From JBCCWR01 sp039193385 (GTDB lineage Bacteria; Verrucomicrobiota; Verrucomicrobiia; Methylacidiphilales; JBCCWR01), in NCBI GenBank assembly GCA_039193385.1, contig JBCCWR010000030.1, forward strand, positions 1 through 20,798: a stretch of 20,798 nt of DNA, given 5' to 3'. The notes below the pieces were generated by a model, which saw nothing but the letters and a program-made list of their open reading frames with translations, made no database searches and was not told the origin of the DNA. Made by a program: the position numbers and the translations under genes. Shown in pieces: positions 14,101-20,798 of this stretch. Each line of letters begins with the position of its first letter. Within the stretch, counting starts at the first letter, position 1.

Positions 14101-16295
14101 CTCCGCTTACCCCTCCAAAACCTTTTCGCGTCTCTGTTCCAACGAGAGGGGTTTATGCAGAAGGTATCCTTGGAAACTGTAATACATGCGAACCTAAGGA
14201 TGAAACACGTTTCTGGCGTTGGGATGAAGCACCTTGTCCGTGCGACGCACCAGAAATTCAACCTGTGAGCACAGACAGTCGCTATCAAGCCCCTGCTGAC
14301 CTCAGCCCAGATCAACTCAGCAAACCAGTCATTAATATCCAGAATGCCCCTCAACTTCCTAACCCTACGGATGTTGGGAGTCTAGCCGCCAGCTTGCTCA
14401 AGGGAGATTTGTTCCGTGATTACACCGGATTAACTGGCAATCAGCAAAACGCGGGTAATGCGCTACGTGAAGTCCTAGAGGCGGCTGGAGACTCTTCTGT
14501 CGCCGCATCAGAAATTGTTAAGACAATGATTCCTGCCCTCGCAGCTTCACAAAACTTTGATAAAGCCAAAAAAGCTCTGGATGAAGCTGTAGAAAATGGT
14601 GATATGACCAAGGAAAAACGTGCAGAAATCCTTGAAGACATGACTCGAGGTCTCATGGGCCTTGATCCTAAAGAGAAGAATGCAGAATCTGAAGCGCCAC
14701 AAAGTTCCACAGCCGAAGACGCTAGAAGTTTAGCCGAAACTGCTAGAGAAAATGATGCCAATATCAAAGTCAAAGATGACGATGGCACCTCCTTTGAAGT
14801 AGAGCTGCTTTCACTTGGTGTCAGCCCAGGCACAGTAACTGTTCCGTTTTTATCTTGGGATATAAATACAAAGCAAGTTAACAAGAGAACTATCATCACA
14901 GCCCAAAATGCTAAAGTTCCCATGTCCGTGGACCTCGTTTCGGCTGATCCGAAGAAACCCGTTGAAGATAAGCTTGTGCATCCAAGAGCTCTTGGTATCA
15001 CCCAGCAAAAAACAGCTTCCTATAAATATGAAATCAAGCCCAAGCAACCCGGTCTGGTCTCTCTCTATGCAGGAAGTTCTTCGAGCTACTTCGAACCAAG
15101 CTTTATTTTCACACCCATGGTTATATCAAGTTCATTGGATAAAACTGGTATCAATGTCTTACAAGCTAGCTTCCCGGGTGTAGACCCTGAAATCATCCAC
15201 AAAAAAATACTTGAGCATACAAAAAAGATTACTGGGAACTGTGGTATTTTTGTTATGACAGATGAAGAGGTACAAAAAGAAAAGCTCAAAAGTATTCTTG
15301 GGGAAGAGCCTATTGTCCAATGTAAGTTTGTCGATGATACCAATGCTAAAACTTATGATGACGGCACCAAAGTTAAAGGAACGACTTTCTCAGGAAAATC
15401 TTTTGGTGTCGGTTCCAATTATATCTCCGCAGATAAATTACATAGCTGGTATTATGTAAACATAGGTGCAACTAATTATGGTGACAGCATTAAGCGTTTT
15501 TGTGACGGCAAACTCAAAGATAAGTTCTTCATTTATGACGGTTATCTTAATACAACAAATAAGACTAAAATAGAAATTTACCTTCAAAAACCACAGGCTG
15601 AAAAATCTTTAATATGGGGGTCTCAGGATATACTCAATAAATTAAATAGAAAAGACATTGCTGGTGCTGATGCCACCATCACCTCTTTGGAAAGCTCTTA
15701 CTATGGCAGATCCAATCATCTACATCTCATGGTAACCGACCCGTTACAACAAAAGACTCTAAAAGAGGAAGTAGAGAAAACAGCTATCGATATCTATGCC
15801 AGACAAACAGCCCTGACCCTGGCACATGAAATATGTCATGCAGCAACAGTCACATCCATTGACACAGATGGTGTAAACAAATATAGAGTGACAGGTCTTG
15901 GTAGTGCTTGGGAAACTGCGGTATTTTCGAATGTTACGGGTGTTGAAGCACATAGCGAAATAAAAGGCACCCTCATGTCAAAAAAAGGTTTTGATATCTT
16001 AGATGACCTAAAAGCCGAAGCTATGAAGAAACTACCTCAAAAATTAACCATAGCTGAACGAAAAAAATGGATTCTAAATTATCAGGAAATTGAAAAGTTA
16101 TCCCGTCTTCTTTACATCAATATAACAGATGTTGATCTCTGGCCTCTTCAAGGGTCTTATGTAGACAGATCCGAATTACCCGGTGAAAATATTTCGTTAG
16201 ATATAGCCGGTAAAGACTTGTATGAAACACTGCGCATATTCTATCCTTGGTTTCCTATACTGAAAACACCGCCACCAGGCTATACCATGGCTTAA
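11157..16295 (+). CDS. Giant modular protein with C-terminal HExxH zinc-metallopeptidase-like domain
   Basis: This 1712-residue protein has no signal peptide. Residues 1-110 look beta-rich. Residues about 126-200 resemble a transthyretin/carboxypeptidase-regulatory-like fold and contain C130-TD-C133. From about 360 to 610 lies a block that feels conserved: GYSMGDLLHSIPLAPCQKKK (403-422), a charged helix, a Gly/Ala-rich stretch (462-525), and NHNHCHTLTIQYFEVLRHFQ (566-585). Residues 998-1030 hold GVYAEGILGNCNTCEPKDE and CPCD, giving C1008/C1011/C1027/C1029. A helical region (1055-1170) follows, then a beta region. The tail from about 1340 ends in a zincin-like domain with HEICH at 1557-1561; E1586 or E1597 may be the third zinc ligand. 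I recall similar core segments in large uncharacterised bacterial proteins but cannot name a family. It stands alone between fbpA and sbtA. A modular protease or toxin-like effector is inference. Confidence 0.8.
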   Translation: MSEINVRGEIELQKVSYPPNQCRVQLSFTSGNEKQGYQEFIKHIPISGDKYKDTIQISGDAEKIELALYSPENILLDEKGFAGTGELADEMGSQNGIPLKYSGISETSIAPEPTVMPLAGSQRMRGKLICTDCTTVDVSGIAIALYTAESEESTPKLMAHSTTESSGYFTIEESLSAMPHTWASICGQHDQILTLDSQGNIHLPLILGLTKEQILSCKGKDHQKDKQDAKTDCACDDKAPIRNPTLEDLATTPEAFSSDLGGGKCIDFSTPNRVLEQVSFYQVVRTTDPMTRSNLDFQTYTGGFSATRNITPGNEWLALRLLDNLSGPSSPDDNKRGEAYAKGNMESVLEKSTLGQFDQRRRRSQLNGKNAILWDIPIQEASQAITVAHGHLLEYRQSWVADGYSMGDLLHSIPLAPCQKKKIAVVHWDRQDEGERDSEIEARDRLQAQIARERDIDSIASGVVKEAAVGGSAAYTGAVGGSYGASAAIPLEGALLGVTGGAAGAAALAGSLAGQYGTRGFATGLFENIKDRTLQSASSVRTQRTSTVLAYNQDEETSVMTEVIANHNHCHTLTIQYFEVLRHFQIRQELASVQECLFIPLNMEWFSDSRIIKWREHLEAALMKPEHQAGFEALERITQGHADTHLPEQRYADAPIRQLTGELQLLIDIPRPIDLDELKKDFEDGEVVSEAQKIDSLAKSIGNFFKMGKDFLFGDGIEIDKEIRRYPTAKERDRFFEEYLAPELIREVINNLIISYRDEQGNEQELAVTATLHGKYRKGQKHRVTLNVDDPGAAMPKRAEIQHIEIKSDVPLTPTSRLIVEFAHFRYSTDFNDGSLCRSRPQESIKATLKDPENATVPLQDTDIIEGATLLWCGRLNSFERRAPRLDDREKATELKSHLNRHLEYYHRAIWMRMDPQHRYLILDGYLAPGETGGMSLASAVENRVIGIVGNSLVMPVAPGLTLDPVVRELKKKEKTLQDHYAPLTPPKPFRVSVPTRGVYAEGILGNCNTCEPKDETRFWRWDEAPCPCDAPEIQPVSTDSRYQAPADLSPDQLSKPVINIQNAPQLPNPTDVGSLAASLLKGDLFRDYTGLTGNQQNAGNALREVLEAAGDSSVAASEIVKTMIPALAASQNFDKAKKALDEAVENGDMTKEKRAEILEDMTRGLMGLDPKEKNAESEAPQSSTAEDARSLAETARENDANIKVKDDDGTSFEVELLSLGVSPGTVTVPFLSWDINTKQVNKRTIITAQNAKVPMSVDLVSADPKKPVEDKLVHPRALGITQQKTASYKYEIKPKQPGLVSLYAGSSSSYFEPSFIFTPMVISSSLDKTGINVLQASFPGVDPEIIHKKILEHTKKITGNCGIFVMTDEEVQKEKLKSILGEEPIVQCKFVDDTNAKTYDDGTKVKGTTFSGKSFGVGSNYISADKLHSWYYVNIGATNYGDSIKRFCDGKLKDKFFIYDGYLNTTNKTKIEIYLQKPQAEKSLIWGSQDILNKLNRKDIAGADATITSLESSYYGRSNHLHLMVTDPLQQKTLKEEVEKTAIDIYARQTALTLAHEICHAATVTSIDTDGVNKYRVTGLGSAWETAVFSNVTGVEAHSEIKGTLMSKKGFDILDDLKAEAMKKLPQKLTIAERKKWILNYQEIEKLSRLLYINITDVDLWPLQGSYVDRSELPGENISLDIAGKDLYETLRIFYPWFPILKTPPPGYTMA

Positions 16296-16310
16296 AGTCT
16301 ATATAGTCGT

Positions 16311-17291
16311 CTATATTCCATTTAGCTGCTGCATCCAGCTAGCCCAGGAAGCATACAAAGGAATTCCTAGAGTAAGATTAAAGGGAAAGGTTATCGCTAG
16401 TGAGGCTGTAACGTAATAGGCAGGATTTGCATCTGGAAGCGAAACGCGTATAGCTGCGGGAGCTGCAATATAGCTGGCACTGGCCGATAAAACGGCGAAG
16501 ACGGTCACACCACCTTCAGACAGCCCAATCATCGTGCCTAGAAAAGCACCCATGAAGCCTTGTATCAGAGGTAAAACGATCGCGTAAATCACCAGTTTTA
16601 AACCGACCTTTTTTACATCTTTGAGTTTTTCACCCGCTATAAGCCCCATCTCCAAAAGGAACAAAGTAAGCACCCCATAGAAAGGATCTATTAAGAAAGG
16701 CTTCATGCGAGTATAACCATCTTCCCCAGAAGCAAAACCGATGAATAACCCAAAAATGAGTAAGACAACACTCTTACCTGATAAAACCTCTAAAAGCGTT
16801 TCCCCCCATTTGATCTTTCTATTACTACCAAAAACCTGTGCCATGACCAGTGCAACTACGATAGCCGGCACCTCCATAAGTGCCATCAATGCAGTAACAT
16901 AAGATTCATAAGTCACATTGTTATTCTGCAGAAATGCCAATGAAGCCATAAAGGTCACCGCCGAGACAGAACCATAGTGAGCCGCCAATGCAGCACAATC
17001 TCGTGGCTTAAATTTAAGAAATAATCTTGCTAAAAAAAAAGCTGCTACTGGGATGAGAGAAGCTATGCCAATACCACTGATTATAGGCAGAATAACTTCG
17101 CTTAACTCTGTTTTCGCTAGAGAACTCCCGCCTTTAAATCCAATGGCTAGAAGAAGATAAATTGTAATACCCTGATAAATCTGATCCGGAAACTTTAAAT
17201 CACTTTTTGCATAAACAGCGATTATCCCCACCGTAAAAGCCAGAACCGGAGGTGATAATATGTTACTTACCAATAAATCCAATGAAGTCAC
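16311..17291 (-). CDS. sbtA: SbtA-family sodium-dependent bicarbonate transporter
   Basis: This 326-residue membrane protein has about ten hydrophobic helices arranged as two halves. It shares the pattern of SbtA: LSPPVLAFTVGIIAV near the start, LLLAIGFKGGSSL, a Gly-Ser-rich AAHYGSVSAVTFMASLAFL, and ALMEVPAIVVALVMAQ, where cyanobacterial SbtA has a PFMDIPALV-type segment. SbtA proteins take up bicarbonate with sodium, though substrates of bacterial homologues outside cyanobacteria are little tested. The start is GTG at 17291 with AAGGAG five bases upstream. It lies 10 bp behind mnhG and is probably the last gene of the Mrp operon. No gene for the PII-like partner SbtB is next to it. It is shorter than the cyanobacterial protein (about 374 residues), mainly in the central loop. 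Only 15 bp separate it from the convergent 1712-residue gene, and no terminator is seen. Confidence 0.85.
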   Translation of the reverse strand: MTSLDLLVSNILSPPVLAFTVGIIAVYAKSDLKFPDQIYQGITIYLLLAIGFKGGSSLAKTELSEVILPIISGIGIASLIPVAAFFLARLFLKFKPRDCAALAAHYGSVSAVTFMASLAFLQNNNVTYESYVTALMALMEVPAIVVALVMAQVFGSNRKIKWGETLLEVLSGKSVVLLIFGLFIGFASGEDGYTRMKPFLIDPFYGVLTLFLLEMGLIAGEKLKDVKKVGLKLVIYAIVLPLIQGFMGAFLGTMIGLSEGGVTVFAVLSASASYIAAPAAIRVSLPDANPAYYVTASLAITFPFNLTLGIPLYASWASWMQQLNGI

Positions 17292-17301
17292 TTAATCTCC
17301 T

Positions 17302-17634
17302 TTAATCTTTTTTGTCATAGTGACCCTTCAGACGGTCAATTTTAGTCCCTTGCCATAACTTCGTTTTATTTACATAAGCAGCTCGTCCTACCATGTGCGC
17401 GGCAATAGGCGCAGTGGTGTAGAAAAATAAAATGATTAAAATAGCTTTTACCCAGACAAAGAGATCTCCAGCTAAAAGTGCACAGACTAGCACAATAATA
17501 GCTCCGCCAAAGGCTCCAGCTTTAGTGGCAGCATGCATTCTCATATAAGTATCTGGAAGTCTCAATAAACCTATAGCAGCAATGAGTGCAAAGAATGCTC
17601 CAAAAAGAAGTATGCAAGAAAATAAAATACTCAT
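17302..17634 (-). CDS. mnhG: Mrp/Mnh Na+/H+ antiporter subunit G
   Basis: The 110-residue protein has three hydrophobic helices and the subunit G signature GLLRLPDTYMRMHAATKAGA (22-41), with the charged helix end that family members share. MnhG is a small membrane subunit of the seven-part cation/proton antiporter. Its ATG overlaps the mnhF stop by 4 bp (ATGA). The C-terminus is basic and cytoplasmic. It is the last antiporter gene, followed 10 bp later by the SbtA-type gene. Confidence 0.93.
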   Translation of the reverse strand: MSILFSCILLFGAFFALIAAIGLLRLPDTYMRMHAATKAGAFGGAIIVLVCALLAGDLFVWVKAILIILFFYTTAPIAAHMVGRAAYVNKTKLWQGTKIDRLKGHYDKKD

Positions 17635-17918
17635 GAATGATCCCTAACTCTCTCTAAATATCGACAGAATGCTACAGTGCTGAGAAATGTAACTACAGCA
17701 ACACACAAGGCAACATCTAGAAAAACTGTTTTTCCTGTTTCAATAACCAATAAACCAGACAAGCAAATCACCAAAGCAGCAATGAGATCTAAAGCAATGA
17801 TACGCTCAAAAATTCCCGGGCCCTTAAAAAGTTTCCAACTTGTTAAAAGCAACGCCGCAATAATAATCGCATACGCGATACGCACTATTATCGGTTCTAT
17901 TTGAATCATCTCATTCAT
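17631..17918 (-). CDS. mnhF: Mrp/Mnh Na+/H+ antiporter subunit F
   Basis: The 95-residue protein has three membrane helices. The family motif is RIIALDLIAALV (39-50), with the conserved Asp at 44 in the middle helix. The start at 17918 overlaps the mnhE stop by ATGA; a second ATG three codons on (MNEM) is possible but would lose the overlap that runs through the operon. Subunit F is required for assembly and activity of the Mrp complex. Confidence 0.92.
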   Translation of the reverse strand: MNEMIQIEPIIVRIAYAIIIAALLLTSWKLFKGPGIFERIIALDLIAALVICLSGLLVIETGKTVFLDVALCVAVVTFLSTVAFCRYLERVRDHS

Positions 17919-18238
17919 GGAATTAGGTTCTTAATTTTCTCCATATAGTTTGACTTTATATTTTCAACAAATTGCTCCTCATCCTCGATATACATAGAAT
18001 GAATAAAGAGTTCTTTCCGATTCTGGGATACATCCAGACTCAGTGTGCCTGGCGTCATCGTTATGAGATTGGTCAGAACAAGAATCTGAAAGTCTGACAA
18101 ATGATCAATGGGAACAGCTACGATAGCCGGACTCATAAAATATTTCGGCGTTATCACATCCCAAGCCACACGGAAGTTGGATAGAACAACTTCATGAAGA
18201 TAGAAACCGATAAAGAAGATAAAGCGTATAACAATCAT
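17915..18238 (-). CDS. mnhE: Mrp/Mnh Na+/H+ antiporter subunit E, short form
   Basis: At 107 residues this is much shorter than the usual MnhE (about 160). It keeps the diagnostic NLITMTPGTLSLDV (57-70) and the downstream amphipathic region, but has only one clear N-terminal hydrophobic helix, so the usual first pair of membrane helices appears to be missing. The start at 18238 overlaps the mnhD stop by ATGA, so the short form is not a wrong start call. Short MnhE/PhaE variants exist in other bacteria, so it is probably functional. Confidence 0.85.
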   Translation of the reverse strand: MIVIRFIFFIGFYLHEVVLSNFRVAWDVITPKYFMSPAIVAVPIDHLSDFQILVLTNLITMTPGTLSLDVSQNRKELFIHSMYIEDEEQFVENIKSNYMEKIKNLIP

Positions 18239-19740
18239 CTTTCTCCCTGTTTTAAAACTGTATTAATATAACTAGTTGGGTCTATAAGCTGATGGGCCGT
18301 TTTCTCTGCCAATGCAACAAAAGGCTCTGCATTAAAACCTATAAACAGGGTTATCAATGCGAGCAGAACAACGGGCGAGACCATGACGATAAATTTTTTG
18401 TTATCAGACTTCTCGACTTCTAAATCATTAGACGCATCAGGCGACTTTTTCCAAAAAGCTTCTGCCCAGATTTTGGTCATAGAAAACAAAGTAAGTAAAC
18501 CCACCAGCACAGCAATAATGACAACCCAGTAAGCCTCAGACTGAACACCCGCTTTAAGCACGGAAAACTTAGCCCAAAAACCTGACAGTGGTGGAATACC
18601 ACCCAAAGAAAATGCCGGAATAAAGAACAACAAGCTCAATATTGGAGCAACCGTATAAAGTCCACCAATCTTAGCTAATTTATCTGTCCCTTTTTTAGCG
18701 ATCACAATTCCAGAAATAAGGAATAGATTAGTTTTAACGATAATGTGATGGATCAGATAAAAAATAGCACCTGCCAGCGCAAGTGGAGTCATCAATGCTA
18801 ATCCCATAATCATATAGCCAATCTGACTAATGATATGAAATGAAAGAATTTTTCTCATTTCAAACTGAACTGCTGCTCCTAGAACTCCAGTCACCATAGT
18901 AGCTGCAGCCAAAATCAACAAAAGATTGTGAGTAAAAGAGATATCTTGAACAAAAAACAAAGTAAAGGTTCTCATTAACGCATACACTCCAACCTTAGTC
19001 AGTAAGCCGGCGAAAACCGCGGAAACAGAAACAGATGGTGTGTGATAAGAAGCTGGCAACCAAAAGAAGAAGGGAAACATCGCTGCCTTGATGCCAAAAG
19101 CTACCAGAAACAAGACAGCGCAGCTATTAATAAGAACAAACTCTTCCTGTAAACTCAGCCTGTAGGCTATATCAGCCATGTTGAGCGTGCCCAGCTTTCC
19201 ATAAAGTATGCCCACTGCACTTAAGAACAAAATAGATGAGAAAAGATTTAGAACGACATATTTCATTCCTCCCTCTAACTGCGGAGTTTTTCCTCCTAGT
19301 GCAAGAAGCACAAAGGAAGACAACAACATAACCTCAAACCAGACATAAAGATTGAAGAGATCTCCCGTTAGAAAAGATCCATTCACTCCCAACATAAGAA
19401 ATAAATATAAGGGATAAAAAAAGCGGCGTTGTTCGACAAGTTCAACTTCCTTAAAGGAATAAACTAGAACAGATAATCCTATAAGATTAGAAACAACTAG
19501 CATGATGCAACTGAAAAGATCCGCCACCAAAACAATGCCAAAGGGAGCCTCCCAACCTCCAACATGCAAAACCTGAATCCCTTCGCTTTCGCAATAAATT
19601 AATAGATAACAACTAAAAGCAAAAACTGTTACGAGTCCGACTAAAGATATGATGCGCTGCGCATTGAGACTCTTATTCAAAAAAATGCACAATATAGCCG
19701 ATAAAACAGGTAATAAAATGGGCAATACAAGTAGATTCAT
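18235..19740 (-). CDS. mnhD: Mrp/Mnh Na+/H+ antiporter subunit D (NuoN/NuoM-like)
   Basis: The 501-residue protein has about fourteen membrane helices and belongs to the proton-pumping antiporter-like family shared with complex I. Residues expected for ion translocation are present: E136 in VWFEVMLLSSF, K218 in FGIKAAMFPF and K249 in GLLTKVGVYALM. These line up in order and spacing with E137, K219 and K250 of Bacillus MrpD as I recall them. LPASYHTPSVSVSAVFAGLL is the canonical helix 7/8 motif. It overlaps mnhC and mnhE by 4 bp each. This subunit probably carries protons in exchange for Na+ handled elsewhere in the complex. Confidence 0.96.
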   Translation of the reverse strand: MNLLVLPILLPVLSAILCIFLNKSLNAQRIISLVGLVTVFAFSCYLLIYCESEGIQVLHVGGWEAPFGIVLVADLFSCIMLVVSNLIGLSVLVYSFKEVELVEQRRFFYPLYLFLMLGVNGSFLTGDLFNLYVWFEVMLLSSFVLLALGGKTPQLEGGMKYVVLNLFSSILFLSAVGILYGKLGTLNMADIAYRLSLQEEFVLINSCAVLFLVAFGIKAAMFPFFFWLPASYHTPSVSVSAVFAGLLTKVGVYALMRTFTLFFVQDISFTHNLLLILAAATMVTGVLGAAVQFEMRKILSFHIISQIGYMIMGLALMTPLALAGAIFYLIHHIIVKTNLFLISGIVIAKKGTDKLAKIGGLYTVAPILSLLFFIPAFSLGGIPPLSGFWAKFSVLKAGVQSEAYWVVIIAVLVGLLTLFSMTKIWAEAFWKKSPDASNDLEVEKSDNKKFIVMVSPVVLLALITLFIGFNAEPFVALAEKTAHQLIDPTSYINTVLKQGER

Positions 19741-20090
19741 GAAATCTGATCTGTCTGGTTAAATTTGTTCACATCATCATGTCCCAATATTTTGTAAGCT
19801 CTATGAATGAGCGCTAAGGCGAAGGCGATAAAGCCAAAACTAATAACAATTGCTGTAAGCACTAAGGCCTGAGGCAATGGATCAGCATAGGGAGCTTCCA
19901 GTATTTTCTGGTTGGGTGAGATGAGAGCCGGAGACGCTCTTGTCACTCTCGCTGAAGCAAAGACAATAAGATTAGCAGCCTGGCTGATCAGCATAATACC
20001 AATAATAAGTCTAAAGAGACTTCTTCGAAACAGACAGTAAACGCCTGTCGACATCAGGATCCCTATGATAATTGCCAGCATTAAGTTCAT
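19737..20090 (-). CDS. mnhC: Mrp/Mnh Na+/H+ antiporter subunit C (NuoK-like)
   Basis: The 117-residue protein has three membrane helices and the subunit C signature PLPQALVLTAIVIS (71-84). The N-terminal helices carry the glycine-rich NuoK-like pattern. The start at 20090 overlaps the mnhB stop by ATGA, and its own stop overlaps the mnhD start. The hydrophilic tail after about residue 100 is variable in the family. Confidence 0.95.
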   Translation of the reverse strand: MNLMLAIIIGILMSTGVYCLFRRSLFRLIIGIMLISQAANLIVFASARVTRASPALISPNQKILEAPYADPLPQALVLTAIVISFGFIAFALALIHRAYKILGHDDVNKFNQTDQIS

Positions 20091-20509
20091 ACTTCGATCT
20101 CCTCAAAATCAAAAATAACATTTAGTGAAAATCCTATAACTGTCAGGTAAACCCCAATGTCAAATACTAGCGGTGTTCCTAAATGAACCTTACCCAAGAG
20201 TGGAAGGGCAAAACCAGGAAGCCACAGGCCTTTCATAAATTCCTGATGATCAAAAATCCCTAGTAAAGCAGATATGACAGCTAGCAATAGCCCTATGGCC
20301 ATAAGTTGAACTGGTTGTAGTTTCAATCTCTGTCTTGCTGCTTGAGTGCCTTGGGAAAGCATGATCAGCACAAAAGGAAAACAAGCGACTAAACCACCGA
20401 TAAAACCACCTCCGGGGTGATTATGACCTCGGTACAAAATGAATAACGATAGTATAAGCAAAGGCCAAAAAAGACATCTACTCGCCGCACTAAGAATGAT
20501 CGATTGCAT
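20087..20509 (-). CDS. mnhB: Mrp/Mnh Na+/H+ antiporter subunit B
   Basis: The 140-residue protein has four membrane helices and the diagnostic MnhB motif RGHNHPGGGFIGGLV (27-41). The later LGTPLVFDIGVYLTVIG is the other conserved block. AAAGGAGG lies just before the ATG, inside the 3' end of mnhA, and the two genes overlap by 20 bp. It is a separate gene here, not fused to mnhA as in some bacteria. Confidence 0.95.
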   Translation of the reverse strand: MQSIILSAASRCLFWPLLILSLFILYRGHNHPGGGFIGGLVACFPFVLIMLSQGTQAARQRLKLQPVQLMAIGLLLAVISALLGIFDHQEFMKGLWLPGFALPLLGKVHLGTPLVFDIGVYLTVIGFSLNVIFDFEEIEV

Positions 20510-20798
20510 CTTCCTCCTTTACTTGCTTACGCCTGGAACTCAACAGAACTGTCACGCCGAGTCCTGCTATAATTAGAACAATAATTTCTCCCATTGTATC
20601 CAGGGCGCGAAAATCAACCAGGATGACATTGACGATATTCTTACCCTTGGCCAAGGTATAACTCCATTCGCTAAGTTGAGTCGATATACTCTTAGCAAGT
20701 TGAAGATTTTGCGCTTGAATGACCAGCAGGCTAATGACTATGCCGAATGATCCTGCGACAGTAACATCAAACCAGCGTCTTCGCGTGCTTGAATAAAC
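20490..20798 (-). CDS. mnhA: C-terminal end of Mrp/Mnh antiporter subunit A (MbhE-like domain), truncated by the window edge
   Basis: Translating the minus strand from base 20798 gives 102 residues in an uninterrupted frame ending at TAG (20490-20492). It contains a hydrophobic helix (FGIVISLLVIQAQ), then KGKNIVNVILVDFRALDTMG, the signature of the MrpA C-terminal / MbhE-like domain, and a last helix (EIIVLIIAGLGVTVLL) with a charged tail. The remainder of mnhA lies beyond the window. The gene is the first visible member of the antiporter operon, whose promoter is therefore not in view. Confidence 0.88.
   Translation of the reverse strand, partial: VYSSTRRRWFDVTVAGSFGIVISLLVIQAQNLQLAKSISTQLSEWSYTLAKGKNIVNVILVDFRALDTMGEIIVLIIAGLGVTVLLSSRRKQVKEEDAIDHS

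Noticed and set aside
14441..15001. 186-codon open frame on the minus strand
   Set aside because: It lies wholly inside the giant plus-strand gene, is dominated by Ser/Ala runs typical of an antisense shadow, and has no ribosome site or neighbour.
16296..16310. Convergent gap between the giant gene and sbtA considered as a terminator
   Set aside because: Only 15 bases with a CTATATAG palindrome and no GC stem or U-run; read-through or a terminator inside a coding end cannot be excluded.
1..20798. tRNA, rRNA, insertion sequence, integrase or attachment site
   Set aside because: No cloverleaf, rRNA core, transposase-like protein or terminal repeat was noticed by eye; a covariance-model scan was not possible.

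Overview
The window is from a Gram-negative bacterium. The evidence is a BBP2-type outer-membrane porin, periplasmic binding proteins with signal peptides, and 4-bp ATGA gene overlaps. GC is moderate, roughly 40-45%, and Shine-Dalgarno signals are often weak. Nothing here fixes the phylum. The mix of an OmpL-like porin, imelysin/FTR1, an SbtA-like carrier and Mrp fits an aquatic bacterium, perhaps of the Verrucomicrobiota/PVC group, but that is a low-confidence guess.

Bases 1-11000 form an iron-acquisition island. It holds a HemS/ChuX-like haem-utilisation gene cut off by the left edge (+), then on the minus strand a Cys-rich small protein followed by fur. Next come a second Cys-rich small protein (62 aa), an imelysin-like periplasmic protein with a canonical EF-hand loop, and an FTR1-type iron permease with a long periplasmic N-terminal domain. 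A divergent porin (+) follows, and then the ferric ABC importer fbpA-fbpB-fbpC (-). Three of these transcription units (Cys-rich/fur, imelysin/FTR1, fbpABC) carry copies of a 19-bp operator-like dyad close to ATTGAtACT-N-AGTcTCAAT. This resembles a diverged Fur box and sits on or beside the likely promoters. I propose it as the local Fur operator.

Bases 11157-16295 encode one 1712-residue protein without a signal peptide. It has an N-terminal beta-rich region, a conserved-looking core with a long Gly/Ala-rich stretch, paired-cysteine motifs, a helical linker and a C-terminal domain with an HEICH (HExxH) zinc-metallopeptidase motif. The C-terminal part is clearly more AT-rich than the core (35% against 49% GC in two 240-base counts). 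This architecture suggests a modular protein whose enzymatic tail was exchanged. It is the most interesting and least explained object in the window.

Bases 16311-20798, on the minus strand, are a sodium-linked operon: the tail of mnhA/mrpA, then mnhB, C, D, E, F and G, followed 10 bp later by an SbtA-family sodium-dependent bicarbonate transporter. From mnhB to mnhG each gene overlaps the next by 4 bp, and mnhA overlaps mnhB by 20 bp. The layout suggests that the Mrp antiporter maintains the Na+ gradient that the SbtA-like carrier consumes. No tRNA, rRNA, CRISPR array, transposase or integrase was seen.
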